From NCBI GenBank assembly GCA_964370795.1, contig CAYJME010000152.1:1-8587 (forward strand): a stretch of DNA of 8,587 nucleotides, written 5' to 3'. The position numbers and the translations under genes were made by a program. The notes under the pieces were generated by a model. The model did not search any database. It had not been told where the DNA came from and saw nothing but the letters and a program-made list of their open reading frames with translations. Within the stretch, counting starts at the first letter, position 1; each line of letters opens with the position of its first letter. Positions 1 to 6,183 of this stretch are shown here, in pieces. Origin of the DNA: JAHFOW01 sp964370795 (lineage in GTDB: Bacteria > Planctomycetota > Brocadiia > Brocadiales > Brocadiaceae).

Positions 1-21
1 GATACATTGATCAATTGCAAT

Positions 22-861
22 TTATGCATGGATTTTATGGGTAGTTTCTTTAAAGGAGAATTTTATAATAGTCAACAGGACAAACGTCAAAAATTCAAGG
101 ATAATGGCAAGGGCAATGGCTTTGTCCATCTCCCCTTTCTGGGTCGCAAAATAGATCAATACCGACATAGTTCCCGTAGAAGAAGTTAAACCTCCTGCAA
201 GGATTAGGGTAGCTCCAATCTCACCCAAACTCTTAGAAAGCGCCATCACAAGCCCCTTTAGCACACCCCAAACAGAGAGTGGAAACGTTAGCTTGTAAAA
301 TATCTGGAAGGTACCTGCGCCTAATGTATATGCCACGTTCTCAATATTTTTATCTACACGATCAAACGCCTCACGGACAAAGCTTACCATAAACGGAATA
401 CTTACGAAGAGTTTCGCCAAAACCACGGCCGCAAAAGTATATGGTATGTGGATATTAAAATGTCCGAGAAATTTCCCTAAGATGCCGGTCCTGGCTAATA
501 AGAGTAACAAAATTAGACCGTCTACACCAGGTGGAAATGAGAGGGGTAAATCGACGATCACGGTTTCCAGGATACGCTTCCCCCAAAAAGTCTTCCGCGA
601 AAGCACATAGGCAGCAGGTATACTAAAAACAAAAACGAGCAAGGATGCAATAAAAGACGACCCAAATGTTACGGCAATAGAAATGAGTACTACTCTACTG
701 CTAATCTGCTGGAAAAAGGCAGATGGAGTTGTTGTAAAAAAGAGTGACCCAATAATTAAAAACATGAAGGCAATAAGAATGAAAGAAAAAATGTAATTAA
801 TGCCCTCAAACGTCCTGTTAGCCGTTTTCCGATAAAATTTATTCACAAAAATGTTTTTCAA
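22..861 (-). CDS. modB: Molybdate/tungstate-type ABC transporter permease (ModB/WtpB-like)
   Basis: Inner-membrane permease subunit that would form the oxyanion channel of an ABC importer for molybdate or tungstate, working with a periplasmic binding protein and an ATPase. The 279-residue product is mostly hydrophobic, with about six membrane segments (first near residues 24-44, last near 247-267). The ABC-permease EAA loop lies at about 174-194 (ENVAYTLGAG, then KLTFP), followed by KSLGEIGATLILAGG at 210-224, typical of the ModB/CysT group. It is longer than E. coli ModB (about 229 residues) because of an N-terminal extension. The start is a TTG with only a weak distant AGGGA; GTG at residue 6 is an alternative, and no in-frame ATG occurs before residue 33. 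No binding-protein gene lies upstream here; a propeller gene does, 64 nt away. The ATPase gene may lie to the left outside the window. Molybdate versus tungstate cannot be decided. Confidence 0.87.
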   Translation of the reverse strand: MKNIFVNKFYRKTANRTFEGINYIFSFILIAFMFLIIGSLFFTTTPSAFFQQISSRVVLISIAVTFGSSFIASLLVFVFSIPAAYVLSRKTFWGKRILETVIVDLPLSFPPGVDGLILLLLLARTGILGKFLGHFNIHIPYTFAAVVLAKLFVSIPFMVSFVREAFDRVDKNIENVAYTLGAGTFQIFYKLTFPLSVWGVLKGLVMALSKSLGEIGATLILAGGLTSSTGTMSVLIYFATQKGEMDKAIALAIILEFLTFVLLTIIKFSFKETTHKIHA

Positions 862-925
862 CGTAAAAAAATTTTCCCTGTATGTGCATAGTTACCTTGA
901 TACAATAGGTATGTGTCATGCTTGT

Positions 926-2167
926 TTAAAACTTCGTTATTGTACCACTGTCATAGTTCACCACCCAAACGTTAGTGCCATCAAAAATTATTCCCCTTGG
1001 ATTCAAGCCTACATTATAGGTGCCAAGCACAACACCATCGCTAGCTCTTATTTTCGTTACATTGTTGCTTCCAGCATTCACTACCCAGATATTGGCGCCA
1101 TCAAAGGCGATCCCATATGGATCAATTCCCACGGCGTAGGTACCTAGTGCAGTTCCATCGCTCGCCCGCAATTTCGTAACTTTACCACTGCCATAATTCG
1201 TCACCCAGATATTTGTTCCATCAAAGGCAATCCATTTTGGAATCCATCCCACTGCATAGGTGCCGAGCACGGTTCCGTTGCTCGCTCTCAGCTTCGTCAC
1301 ACTGTTGCTATTAGAATTTGCAACCCAGATGTTTTCACCATCAAAGACCACTCCCCGCGGATCGAAGCCCACACCGTAAGTACCAAGAACGGTTCCATCG
1401 CTTGCCCTTAGCTTTGTTAAACTGGCGCTGCCAGAATTTGTTACCCAGATATTGACACCGTCAAAGGCTATCCCGTACGGATAAAAACCCACAGCATAGG
1501 TGCCGAGTATTGCGCCATCACTTGCCCTCAACTTAGTTACGCTGTCACCGCCAGAATTTGCCACCCATATATTAGTACCGTCAAAGGCTATCCCGCGTGG
1601 CAAGAAACCCACAGCATACGTACCGAGCACGGTTCCATCGCTTGCCCTCAACTTTGTTATGCTTTCGCTCCCGGAATTTGTTACCCAGATATTAACACCG
1701 TCGAAGGTTACTCCGTATGGATAAAAACCTACCATAAAAGTAGAACTACTGTGGTGCGTTGTTTCATACCAGCGTTTGAGCGCTTCAAATCGCGAATCCA
1801 CTGATTCCTGATTGTCTTTCTTGCCCTGCGACTCTTGGTTTCCACCTTGAGCTATATTGTTCATGCTGAAATTCCAAGCTTTCGAGGGTGATGAATGAAC
1901 GACCACTTCTTTTTTACATACAATACTTTCTCCCAAATTTGTATGGGATTTAGATCCAAGGAAATTTCTTGATTCGATATTTGCTTTTAAGTTGGTATTT
2001 TCATTCGAGGCACTGAGGGAAAAGAAAGGGCGTTGGCTGTTTGTGAAAATGAAGGAAGGAAGAGTCTCTACAGGAGTTATGAGTTTTTCATCTGACTCTG
2101 CCCAGGTTGTCGTGATGGTGAATAAAACTAACGCAAAACCAAAGAAAATATCCTTAAAGACTTTCAT
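926..2167 (-). CDS. Exported seven-repeat YVTN/NHL-like beta-propeller protein
   Basis: Secreted or surface protein of 413 residues; no enzymatic motif recognised. Residues 1-23 form a signal peptide (hydrophobic FFGFALVLFTITTTWA, likely cut after A23). Residues 24-145 are a polar, Ser/Asn-rich, low-complexity spacer. Residues 146-413 are six complete 40-residue repeats plus a 28-residue seventh, with core pattern VG-x2-P-x-G-x2-FDG-x-NIWV-x-N-x-GS, then TKLRASDGTVLGTY. This resembles the YVTN family of surface propellers. Seven units match a closed seven-bladed propeller; the short last unit probably completes its blade with a strand from the N-terminal side. GAAAGGA (minus strand, 2175-2181) precedes the ATG at good spacing. 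Function is unknown; adhesion, matrix or protein-binding roles are typical for such folds. Confidence 0.85.
   Translation of the reverse strand: MKVFKDIFFGFALVLFTITTTWAESDEKLITPVETLPSFIFTNSQRPFFSLSASNENTNLKANIESRNFLGSKSHTNLGESIVCKKEVVVHSSPSKAWNFSMNNIAQGGNQESQGKKDNQESVDSRFEALKRWYETTHHSSSTFMVGFYPYGVTFDGVNIWVTNSGSESITKLRASDGTVLGTYAVGFLPRGIAFDGTNIWVANSGGDSVTKLRASDGAILGTYAVGFYPYGIAFDGVNIWVTNSGSASLTKLRASDGTVLGTYGVGFDPRGVVFDGENIWVANSNSNSVTKLRASNGTVLGTYAVGWIPKWIAFDGTNIWVTNYGSGKVTKLRASDGTALGTYAVGIDPYGIAFDGANIWVVNAGSNNVTKIRASDGVVLGTYNVGLNPRGIIFDGTNVWVVNYDSGTITKF
929..1732 (-). repeat. Tandem 120-nt coding repeats (6 full + 1 partial)
   Basis: In-frame tandem array of 120-bp units coding for the 40-residue propeller blades. 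The units differ mostly by scattered substitutions and show no indels between full units. The most conserved stretch encodes TKLRASDGT. Near-identity between neighbouring units makes expansion or contraction by recombination plausible, but the frame would be kept. Confidence 0.9.
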
Positions 2168-2447
2168 TATTTTATCCTTTCACATTATAGTCAAATCAGC
2201 AAGTGAATGACACAAAAATGATAAAATCTGTTTATAATTCGCTTACCACGAAATGTTAATTAATACCTTGCTCATAGAAAGACTTTTTTTCTATTGGTAT
2301 TTCATTATACTACTGGATGAAGAGAATCTTTTCTAAAAAAGAATGTTCCGCTAACGTGTACTCACGATCCCTCACAAAGACACCGCCGCCTGGTGCTTTT
2401 TCTTCGCTCCAACACAAGGGTCCTTCGTCTTGTTTCTGTGAAGATGG
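2168..2447. other. Intergenic spacer with an in-frame continuation of the upstream gene
   Basis: This 280-nt spacer carries no separate gene I can support. On the minus strand, the frame of the 185-residue membrane protein continues beyond its TAA (2448-2450) for 45 further sense codons to a TAG at 2310-2312. That stretch reads like protein (for example APGGGVFVRDREYTLAEHSF). It may be the remnant of a longer C-terminus or chance. The rest (2168-2309) is AT-rich and should contain the propeller gene's promoter, but I found no convincing -35/-10 pair. A perfect TATAAT on the minus strand (2184-2189) sits too close to the ribosome binding site to be its promoter. Confidence 0.45.
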
Positions 2448-3005
2448 TTACGGAGGTGATGTGGTTTCGCTTTCTTGGAGTTTTGGACCAACGATTTTAC
2501 CGGCGTATTTAAATGACTCAAAAAGCATGAAAAAGAAAATACTTACAGCTACAGCGACGACAACAGCTCCTGTCCAATGCTGAAAGCGAAACCGTTTAAA
2601 TGAAGGAGCAAAAGCAATCAAGCCAAACACGGAGGAAAGCACCGTTATAGCGTCCAAGCTTGCTCGTTGCAAGTAAGGTCCCCCCAAATGTAGCCACATT
2701 CCAAACTCGTCAAATGTTAGTGCCATACTGCTCCCGTAAATCATCGCTGCTATTTCAGAATTTCGCCCAATCGGTCGCCAAAACAACAGATATGCGCCAA
2801 CGCCAGCAAGGAGAAAAATACCATAATTGAGGTGATGAACGTGTGTTCCACCTAAATGCAGATAGAGATCAGGTATGCGCCGTGACATAATCAAAAAGAC
2901 AAGCACTCTGGCCACTATGAACGTTAAAATGAAAGTAACAAGCACTAACCGAGCCAAGTGACTGGAAACTCGCGGCGGCATATTAGTTTTTGTGTCGTAT
3001 GTCAT
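2448..3005 (-). CDS. Multi-pass membrane protein of unknown function with HVHHLNYG and FDEFGMWLHLGG motifs
   Basis: Unrecognised 185-residue integral membrane protein. Hydrophobic segments lie near residues 20-40, 61-76, 85-105, 118-134 and 146-165. Two conserved-looking polar motifs sit at membrane edges: LHLGGTHVHHLNYG (49-62, with H50, H55, H57, H58) and TFDEFGMWLHLGGPY (97-111, with D99, E100, H106). The clustered His, Asp and Glu suggest a metal or cofactor site; this is inference. The C-terminal tail (about 170-185) is charged and ends in Pro-Pro. ATG start with a modest AGGA (minus strand, 3016-3019) ten bases upstream. The gene is flanked by long spacers (254 and 280 nt), so it is probably transcribed alone. 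The frame continues for 45 codons beyond its stop, so the protein could be truncated relative to homologues. Confidence 0.72.
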   Translation of the reverse strand: MTYDTKTNMPPRVSSHLARLVLVTFILTFIVARVLVFLIMSRRIPDLYLHLGGTHVHHLNYGIFLLAGVGAYLLFWRPIGRNSEIAAMIYGSSMALTFDEFGMWLHLGGPYLQRASLDAITVLSSVFGLIAFAPSFKRFRFQHWTGAVVVAVAVSIFFFMLFESFKYAGKIVGPKLQESETTSPP

Positions 3006-3259
3006 CGTTAAACAGTCCTACGACGAAAACGATAACGGATATAAGTGCGATGATCCGACCTTTTAGGCCAAATTATTTGAAATCGCCTAGTTGTTAAGTA
3101 TACAATAATTGGCGCAGGTATGAATTTTACCATCTCCCCTACCCAATTAATATCAATATACAGGAATCGTCCTATCAGTCATCCCGTCTCTCAATGACCG
3201 TCCAATTACCTTCCACATCCAAACTGTACTGCTTAGTGTTAAGGCGCTGGAGAAATAAG
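3006..3259. other. Intergenic spacer holding possible gene remnants
   Basis: No intact gene. On the minus strand, a short open frame (2983-3072, no start codon) encodes a hydrophobic helix, GRIIALISVIVFVVGLF, then NDDIRHKN, ending inside the start of the 185-residue membrane protein gene in another frame. It looks like the tail of a membrane protein but may be chance. A second minus-strand fragment at 3175-3252 resembles an RHS/YD repeat and is listed separately. No terminator with a U-tract was seen after the 703-residue gene. Confidence 0.35.
3175..3252 (-). pseudogene. Possible RHS/YD-repeat C-terminal remnant
   Basis: Minus-strand frame ending at TGA (3175-3177) encodes LQRLNTKQYSLDVEGNWTV followed by IERRDD. 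The pattern RL-x4-YSLD-x2-GNW-x-V resembles an RHS/YD repeat, where LD-x2-GN[RW] is a familiar core. The frame has no plausible start and runs backwards into the end of the 703-residue propeller gene in a shifted frame, so it can only be a leftover. The fragment is short (about 25 residues), so the assignment is tentative. Confidence 0.3.
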
Positions 3260-5371
3260 CTACTGCAGCGATTTGGGAGTAACTATTGTTGATGCTGTTT
3301 GCGCTGCATTGGTTGCATACTTAAGGCCGAAGTTAGTATTGTCATAATAGCTTATGTGCGCCTTGCCTGACGTGTCCACTGCTATGGAAGTATACCCGCC
3401 TACATTTCCACTACTGTCCACAGTCTTGGTTACCCACGAACCGGAGGTATTCGTGGCATACTTGAGATCATCATTCGTATAATCATAATAGCTTATGTGT
3501 ACCTTGGCTGACGTGTCTATTGCTATGGAGGTATACCCGCCTACATTTCCACTACTGTCCACAATCTTGGTTACCCACGAACCAGAGGCATTCGTGGCAT
3601 ACTTGAGATCACCGTGAGTATAATCATAATAACTTATGTGCACCTTGCCAGATGTATCTATCGCTAAGGAGGTAAACTGCCCGACATCGCCATCGCTATC
3701 AATAGTTTTGGTTGTCCATAAACCAGCGGCACCTGTGGCGTTGGTGGTATATTTGAGGACATCATTTGTGTTATCATAATAACTTATGTGCACCTTGCCA
3801 GATGTATCTACTGCTATAGAGGTATGCTCTCCTACATTTCCATCACTGTCAATTGTCTTCGTTACCCACGAACCTGAAGCATTGGTGGCATACTTGAGAT
3901 CGCCGTTAGTGCTATCATAATAGCTGATGTGTACCTTGCCTGATGGGTCTACTGCTACGGAGGTATACTCTCCAACATTCCCATCACTATCCACGGTATT
4001 AGTTGCCCATAAACCCATGGTATTGGTAGCATACTTGAGATCACCGTTAGTGCTATCATAATAACTGATGTGCACATTGCCAGATGTATCTATCGCTATG
4101 GAGGTATACCCGCCGACATCTTCATTGCTATCCACAGTTTTGATTACCCATGAGCCAGAGGCATTGGTGGCATACATGAGGTCACTTTTAGTGCTATCAT
4201 AATAGCTGATGTGCATCTTCCCAGACGTGTCCATTGCTATAGAGGTATATGCTCCTACATTTTCTCCACTGTCCACAGTTTCAGTTGTCCATAAACCGGG
4301 AATATTGGTGGTATACTTGATGCTACCGTTAATGCTATCGTAATAACAGACGTGTACCTTACCCTTTGTGTCCACTGCTATGGAGGTATACTCACCTACA
4401 CTTATGCTACTATCCACCGTAGCTGTTATCCATTTACCAGAGGTGTTGGTGACATACTTGATGCTACCGTTAGTAATATCATAATAACTGATGTGCACCT
4501 TACCCGCTGTGTCCACTGCTATGGAGGTATATCCACCTATATTTCCGCTATTATCTACAGTAGTCAATATCCATGTGCCAGAGGCGTTCGTGGCATACTT
4601 AAGGTTCTTCTTGGTAAGATCATAATAACTGATGTGTACCTTGCCTGATGTGTCTGCTGCTATGGAGGTGTATCCACCTACCCATTCGCCTTTGTCCACA
4701 GTTGCTCTTAACCATGCCCCAGAGGCATTCGTGGCATATTTGAGGTTTTTCTTGGTAAGATCATAATAACTGATATGCACCTTGCCTGATGTGTCTACTG
4801 CTATGGAGGTATACGCCCCCACATCTCCGTTATTATCTAATGTAGCTGTAACCCATATGCCAGAGGCATTTGTAGCATATTTGAGATCGCCGTTAATATC
4901 GTCGTAGTAACTGATATGTACCATATTTGAAGTATCAAGCGCTATGGAGGTATACCCACCGATATTCCCGCTGCTGTCCACAATAATGGTTACCCATGAG
5001 CCAGAGGCATTCGTAGCATACTTGAGGTTTTTATTAGCAAGATCGTAATAGCCGATGTGTACCTTGCCTGATTTGTCCATCGCTATTGAGGCATACCCGC
5101 CTACTCCAGAGGATGAATCCACTGTCACAATATGCCATTTACTACCGTTATGATATGCATAGTAAAGATTGGTGCCTCCATAAACGATGTGAGGCTGGCC
5201 ATTGGTATCAATTGTGATTGCCCTTGAATAAAAATGTTGGAAATATTTTTCTTTAACAACTGTCTCTGTCGGCCACGGTGTCGCGGATAATGTATTTACC
5301 GTGAAAATAAAGTTGATAAAAATGAGAAATACGGTTAATAAAGCCCTTTTATTAATAATCATTCCCATCAT
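3260..5371 (-). CDS. Exported 703-residue protein of fourteen ~47-residue propeller-like repeats
   Basis: Large secreted repeat protein of unknown function. I place the start at the ATG at 5369-5371 because a perfect AGGAGG (minus strand, 5378-5383) lies six bases upstream. The in-frame ATG at 5393-5395 would put that motif inside the coding region; the ATG at 5366-5368 is also possible. A hydrophobic signal peptide (ALLTVFLIFINFIFTVNTLSA) follows, likely cut near residue 30. The rest is a divergent first unit, twelve full units and a shortened last unit. The consensus is TSIAVDTSGKVHISYYDSTN, then GDLKYATNASGSWVTKTVDS, then SGNVGGY. One unit (near 3740) has a three-residue insertion. The repeated GKVHISYYD with Trp resembles BNR-like and other propeller proteins. 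Fourteen units would fit two seven-bladed propellers in tandem. No catalytic site was recognised. Confidence 0.85.
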   Translation of the reverse strand: MMGMIINKRALLTVFLIFINFIFTVNTLSATPWPTETVVKEKYFQHFYSRAITIDTNGQPHIVYGGTNLYYAYHNGSKWHIVTVDSSSGVGGYASIAMDKSGKVHIGYYDLANKNLKYATNASGSWVTIIVDSSGNIGGYTSIALDTSNMVHISYYDDINGDLKYATNASGIWVTATLDNNGDVGAYTSIAVDTSGKVHISYYDLTKKNLKYATNASGAWLRATVDKGEWVGGYTSIAADTSGKVHISYYDLTKKNLKYATNASGTWILTTVDNSGNIGGYTSIAVDTAGKVHISYYDITNGSIKYVTNTSGKWITATVDSSISVGEYTSIAVDTKGKVHVCYYDSINGSIKYTTNIPGLWTTETVDSGENVGAYTSIAMDTSGKMHISYYDSTKSDLMYATNASGSWVIKTVDSNEDVGGYTSIAIDTSGNVHISYYDSTNGDLKYATNTMGLWATNTVDSDGNVGEYTSVAVDPSGKVHISYYDSTNGDLKYATNASGSWVTKTIDSDGNVGEHTSIAVDTSGKVHISYYDNTNDVLKYTTNATGAAGLWTTKTIDSDGDVGQFTSLAIDTSGKVHISYYDYTHGDLKYATNASGSWVTKIVDSSGNVGGYTSIAIDTSAKVHISYYDYTNDDLKYATNTSGSWVTKTVDSSGNVGGYTSIAVDTSGKAHISYYDNTNFGLKYATNAAQTASTIVTPKSLQ
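3263..5092 (-). repeat. Tandem 141-nt coding repeats (13 units, last one shortened)
   Basis: In-frame array of 141-bp units encoding the 47-residue repeats. One unit is 150 bp, and the last is 129 bp and diverges in its second half (NAAQTASTIVTPKSLQ). The divergent N-terminal unit lies outside this span. Units differ by point changes spread throughout, so the array is old enough to have drifted, yet similar enough to recombine. Confidence 0.9.
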
Positions 5372-5377
5372 TTGCGG

Positions 5378-5383
5378 CCTCCT
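5378..5383 (-). promoter_or_regulatory. Ribosome binding site that fixes the start of the 703-residue gene
   Basis: Minus-strand AGGAGG, a full Shine-Dalgarno match, sits six bases before the ATG at 5369-5371 and nine before the adjacent ATG at 5366-5368. It lies downstream of the longer-frame ATG at 5393-5395, which argues against that upstream start. Confidence 0.8.
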
Positions 5384-5395
5384 AAAAAATAGCAT

Positions 5396-5500
5396 TCCTG
5401 GATTTTAATAACAAGATTCTTCAGCCCGCCGGTACGTGGCGAGCACTCAGACAGATTGCACAGACCGTGCAGATAGAAAAAATCTATGTCATTCGTGAAA
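5396..5500 (-). other. GC-rich structured leader upstream of the 703-residue gene, unassigned
   Basis: In an otherwise AT-rich spacer, the minus strand from about 5475 down to 5424 holds two adjacent hairpins. GCAC-GGTCT-GTGC (5458-5470) has a 4-bp stem. GCTCGCC-ACGTACC-GGCGGGC (5424-5444) has a 7-bp stem with one G-T wobble. An A/T-rich linker and the AGGAGG site of the propeller gene follow. The position (transcribed 5' leader) and local GC contrast suggest a cis-acting RNA or an inserted short dispersed repeat. I compared it by eye with riboswitch consensus sequences I know (c-di-GMP, glycine, cobalamin, Moco) and found no match. A 65-codon frame across it (5368-5565) looks like a by-product. 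Confidence 0.35.
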
Positions 5501-5704
5501 CCTGTAATTGTATTCTCATGTGAACCTGTTGTAAAATAATTAAAAGGGACTTTAATATTATACATTTAAAAATATTATAACTCACGTGATTTTTCTATGA
5601 TTTTTAAAGTTCCTGATAAACTTTGAAATCTCAAAAATAAGCGTTTAGGTACATTCAACATGAAAGTGCAACAGCAATGTTATACATAACTTCAATAAAT
5701 ATGC
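5501..5704. other. AT-rich divergent intergenic region
   Basis: No gene is visible. It lies between the minus-strand propeller gene leader and the plus-strand riboswitch operon, so it should contain the minus-strand promoter. Two TATAAT-like boxes occur on the minus strand (about 5561-5580), but neither has a recognisable -35 at proper spacing. A short inverted repeat, GTTAT-AC-ATAAC (5679-5690), lies just upstream of the plus-strand -35 and could be an operator, though short AT-rich repeats like this arise easily by chance. Confidence 0.4.
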
Positions 5705-5733
5705 TTGACAAAAAATTGAATATCAAATATACT
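5705..5733 (+). promoter_or_regulatory. Sigma70-like promoter of the riboswitch operon
   Basis: A perfect -35 TTGACA (5705-5710) is separated by 17 bp from TATACT (5728-5733), one base off the -10 consensus. Transcription would start near 5740, about 15 bases before the fluoride riboswitch aptamer begins, which is the expected layout for a riboswitch leader. No comparable promoter precedes the second riboswitch copy. Confidence 0.8.
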
Positions 5734-5754
5734 TTTGATCAATTATATGCTATA

Positions 5755-5797
5755 GGCGATGGAGTTCGCCCAATGCTACGCTGTAGCTGATAACTCC
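5755..5797 (+). promoter_or_regulatory. Fluoride (crcB-type) riboswitch aptamer, copy 1
   Basis: Senses fluoride with Mg2+ in the nascent mRNA. The sequence GGCGATGGAGTTCGCC is followed by a hairpin (GCTAC-GCT-GTAGC, 5775-5787), then TGATAACTCC. This reproduces the family fold: the pseudoknot GGCG (5755-5758) with CGCC (5767-5770), the long stem GGAGTT (5761-5766) with AACTCC (5792-5797), and the conserved AT and TGAT elements around the ion site. The linker between the pseudoknot and hairpin (CAAT) is one base shorter than in copy 2 and in the Thermotoga petrophila aptamer as I recall it. The AACTCC arm is shared with the following terminator, so ligand binding should prevent termination (an ON switch). 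Confidence 0.92.
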
Positions 5798-5829
5798 TGT
5801 TGAAGTCTTGCTTCGATAGGAGTTTTTTT
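5792..5829 (+). terminator. Riboswitch expression-platform terminator (copy 1, T1)
   Basis: Arms 5792-5805 (AACTCCTGTTGAAG) and 5811-5824 (CTTCGATAGGAGTT) pair over 14 bp with two G-U wobbles, with a 5-base loop and a seven-T tract. The first six bases are also the 3' strand of the aptamer stem, so fluoride-bound aptamer and terminator are mutually exclusive. Confidence 0.92.
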
Positions 5830-5836
5830 ATTGATT

Positions 5837-5876
5837 AAACCCCTGTCGAAGCCACAGTTTCGACAGGGGTTTTTTT
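5837..5876 (+). terminator. Second, sequence-related terminator hairpin (copy 1, T2)
   Basis: Arms AAACCCCTGTCGAAG (5837-5851) and TTTCGACAGGGGTTT (5858-5872) with loop CCACAG and a T-tract to 5876. The 5' arm resembles that of T1 (CCTGTCGAAG versus CCTGTTGAAG). It can also pair with the 3' arm of T1: 5811-5825 against 5837-5851 gives 14 of 15 pairs. T2 may therefore be a fail-safe when T1 forms, and be disarmed when T1 is opened by ligand. Confidence 0.88.
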
Positions 5877-5939
5877 GTTATCCGGCATAGCAAAATACGT
5901 ATCCCTGTCCAGTATCTATGGTAAAAATAGGAGGGATGT

Positions 5940-6161
5940 ATGGAAAGAGTTATTGGAGTAAATGACCTCAGGAAGGTGGGATTGCTGGGCGTTGAATATC
6001 CGGAATCAGACCTTTGTGATGCCTTGTTAGATTTGTATGACGCCTTTGTTATGTATTTAATTGTAAATGATACATTTAACAAGGACCGGATCATTCTTAA
6101 AGATGGTAACTATACGCTTGACAGCAGTAGCTGTTTTAGTTTAGGGAATTGGTTGGTATGA
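5940..6161 (+). CDS. Orphan 73-residue protein between two fluoride riboswitches
   Basis: I do not recognise this protein. It starts at ATG 5940 with AGGAGG six bases upstream (5928-5933), so translation is likely. The product is small and acidic in its first half (DLCDALLDLYD), with no signal peptide, membrane segment or repeat. It has two Cys (C26 and C60) but no metal motif. It is the first gene after the main promoter and riboswitch copy 1, and is followed 22 nt later by riboswitch copy 2. It should thus be made when fluoride opens switch 1. It could be a small fluoride-stress protein, a leftover from duplication of the riboswitch module with loss of the original gene, or a fragment of a longer gene. 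A TTGACA lies within it (6118-6123) but lacks a good -10. Confidence 0.6.
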   Translation: MERVIGVNDLRKVGLLGVEYPESDLCDALLDLYDAFVMYLIVNDTFNKDRIILKDGNYTLDSSSCFSLGNWLV

Positions 6162-6183
6162 TTGTAGTTTTTTATATTTCTCA

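Noticed and set aside
2184..2189. Perfect minus-strand TATAAT before the propeller gene
   Set aside because: No -35 at suitable spacing, and the predicted transcript start would fall within the ribosome binding site.
2317..2583. 88-codon plus-strand frame
   Set aside because: Lies antisense to the membrane protein gene and its in-frame extension, with no convincing ribosome binding site.
4352..4648. Plus-strand frames across the repeat arrays (also near 851-1147 and 1500-1724)
   Set aside because: They are mirror frames of the tandem coding repeats and have no start signals.
929..5092. Regularly spaced repeats that could suggest CRISPR or satellite DNA
   Set aside because: The 120- and 141-bp periods keep one open frame, lie inside genes with signal peptides, and vary mainly by substitution; they are protein repeats.
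5372..5395. Longer start of the 703-residue protein at the ATG 5393-5395
   Set aside because: The perfect AGGAGG lies downstream of it and just before another ATG at 5369-5371, and the extension would add charged residues before the signal peptide.
5368..5565. 65-codon minus-strand frame over the leader
   Set aside because: It overlaps the ribosome binding site and start of the 703-residue gene, has no good Shine-Dalgarno and crosses hairpin-forming DNA; probably non-coding.
5679..5690. GTTAT-AC-ATAAC as a regulator operator
   Set aside because: Well placed upstream of the -35, but a 5-bp AT-rich inverted repeat is expected by chance here; not called as a separate feature.
5828..6094. 88-codon minus-strand frame over the riboswitch region
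   Set aside because: It is antisense to the T2 hairpin and the 73-codon gene and has no ribosome binding site.
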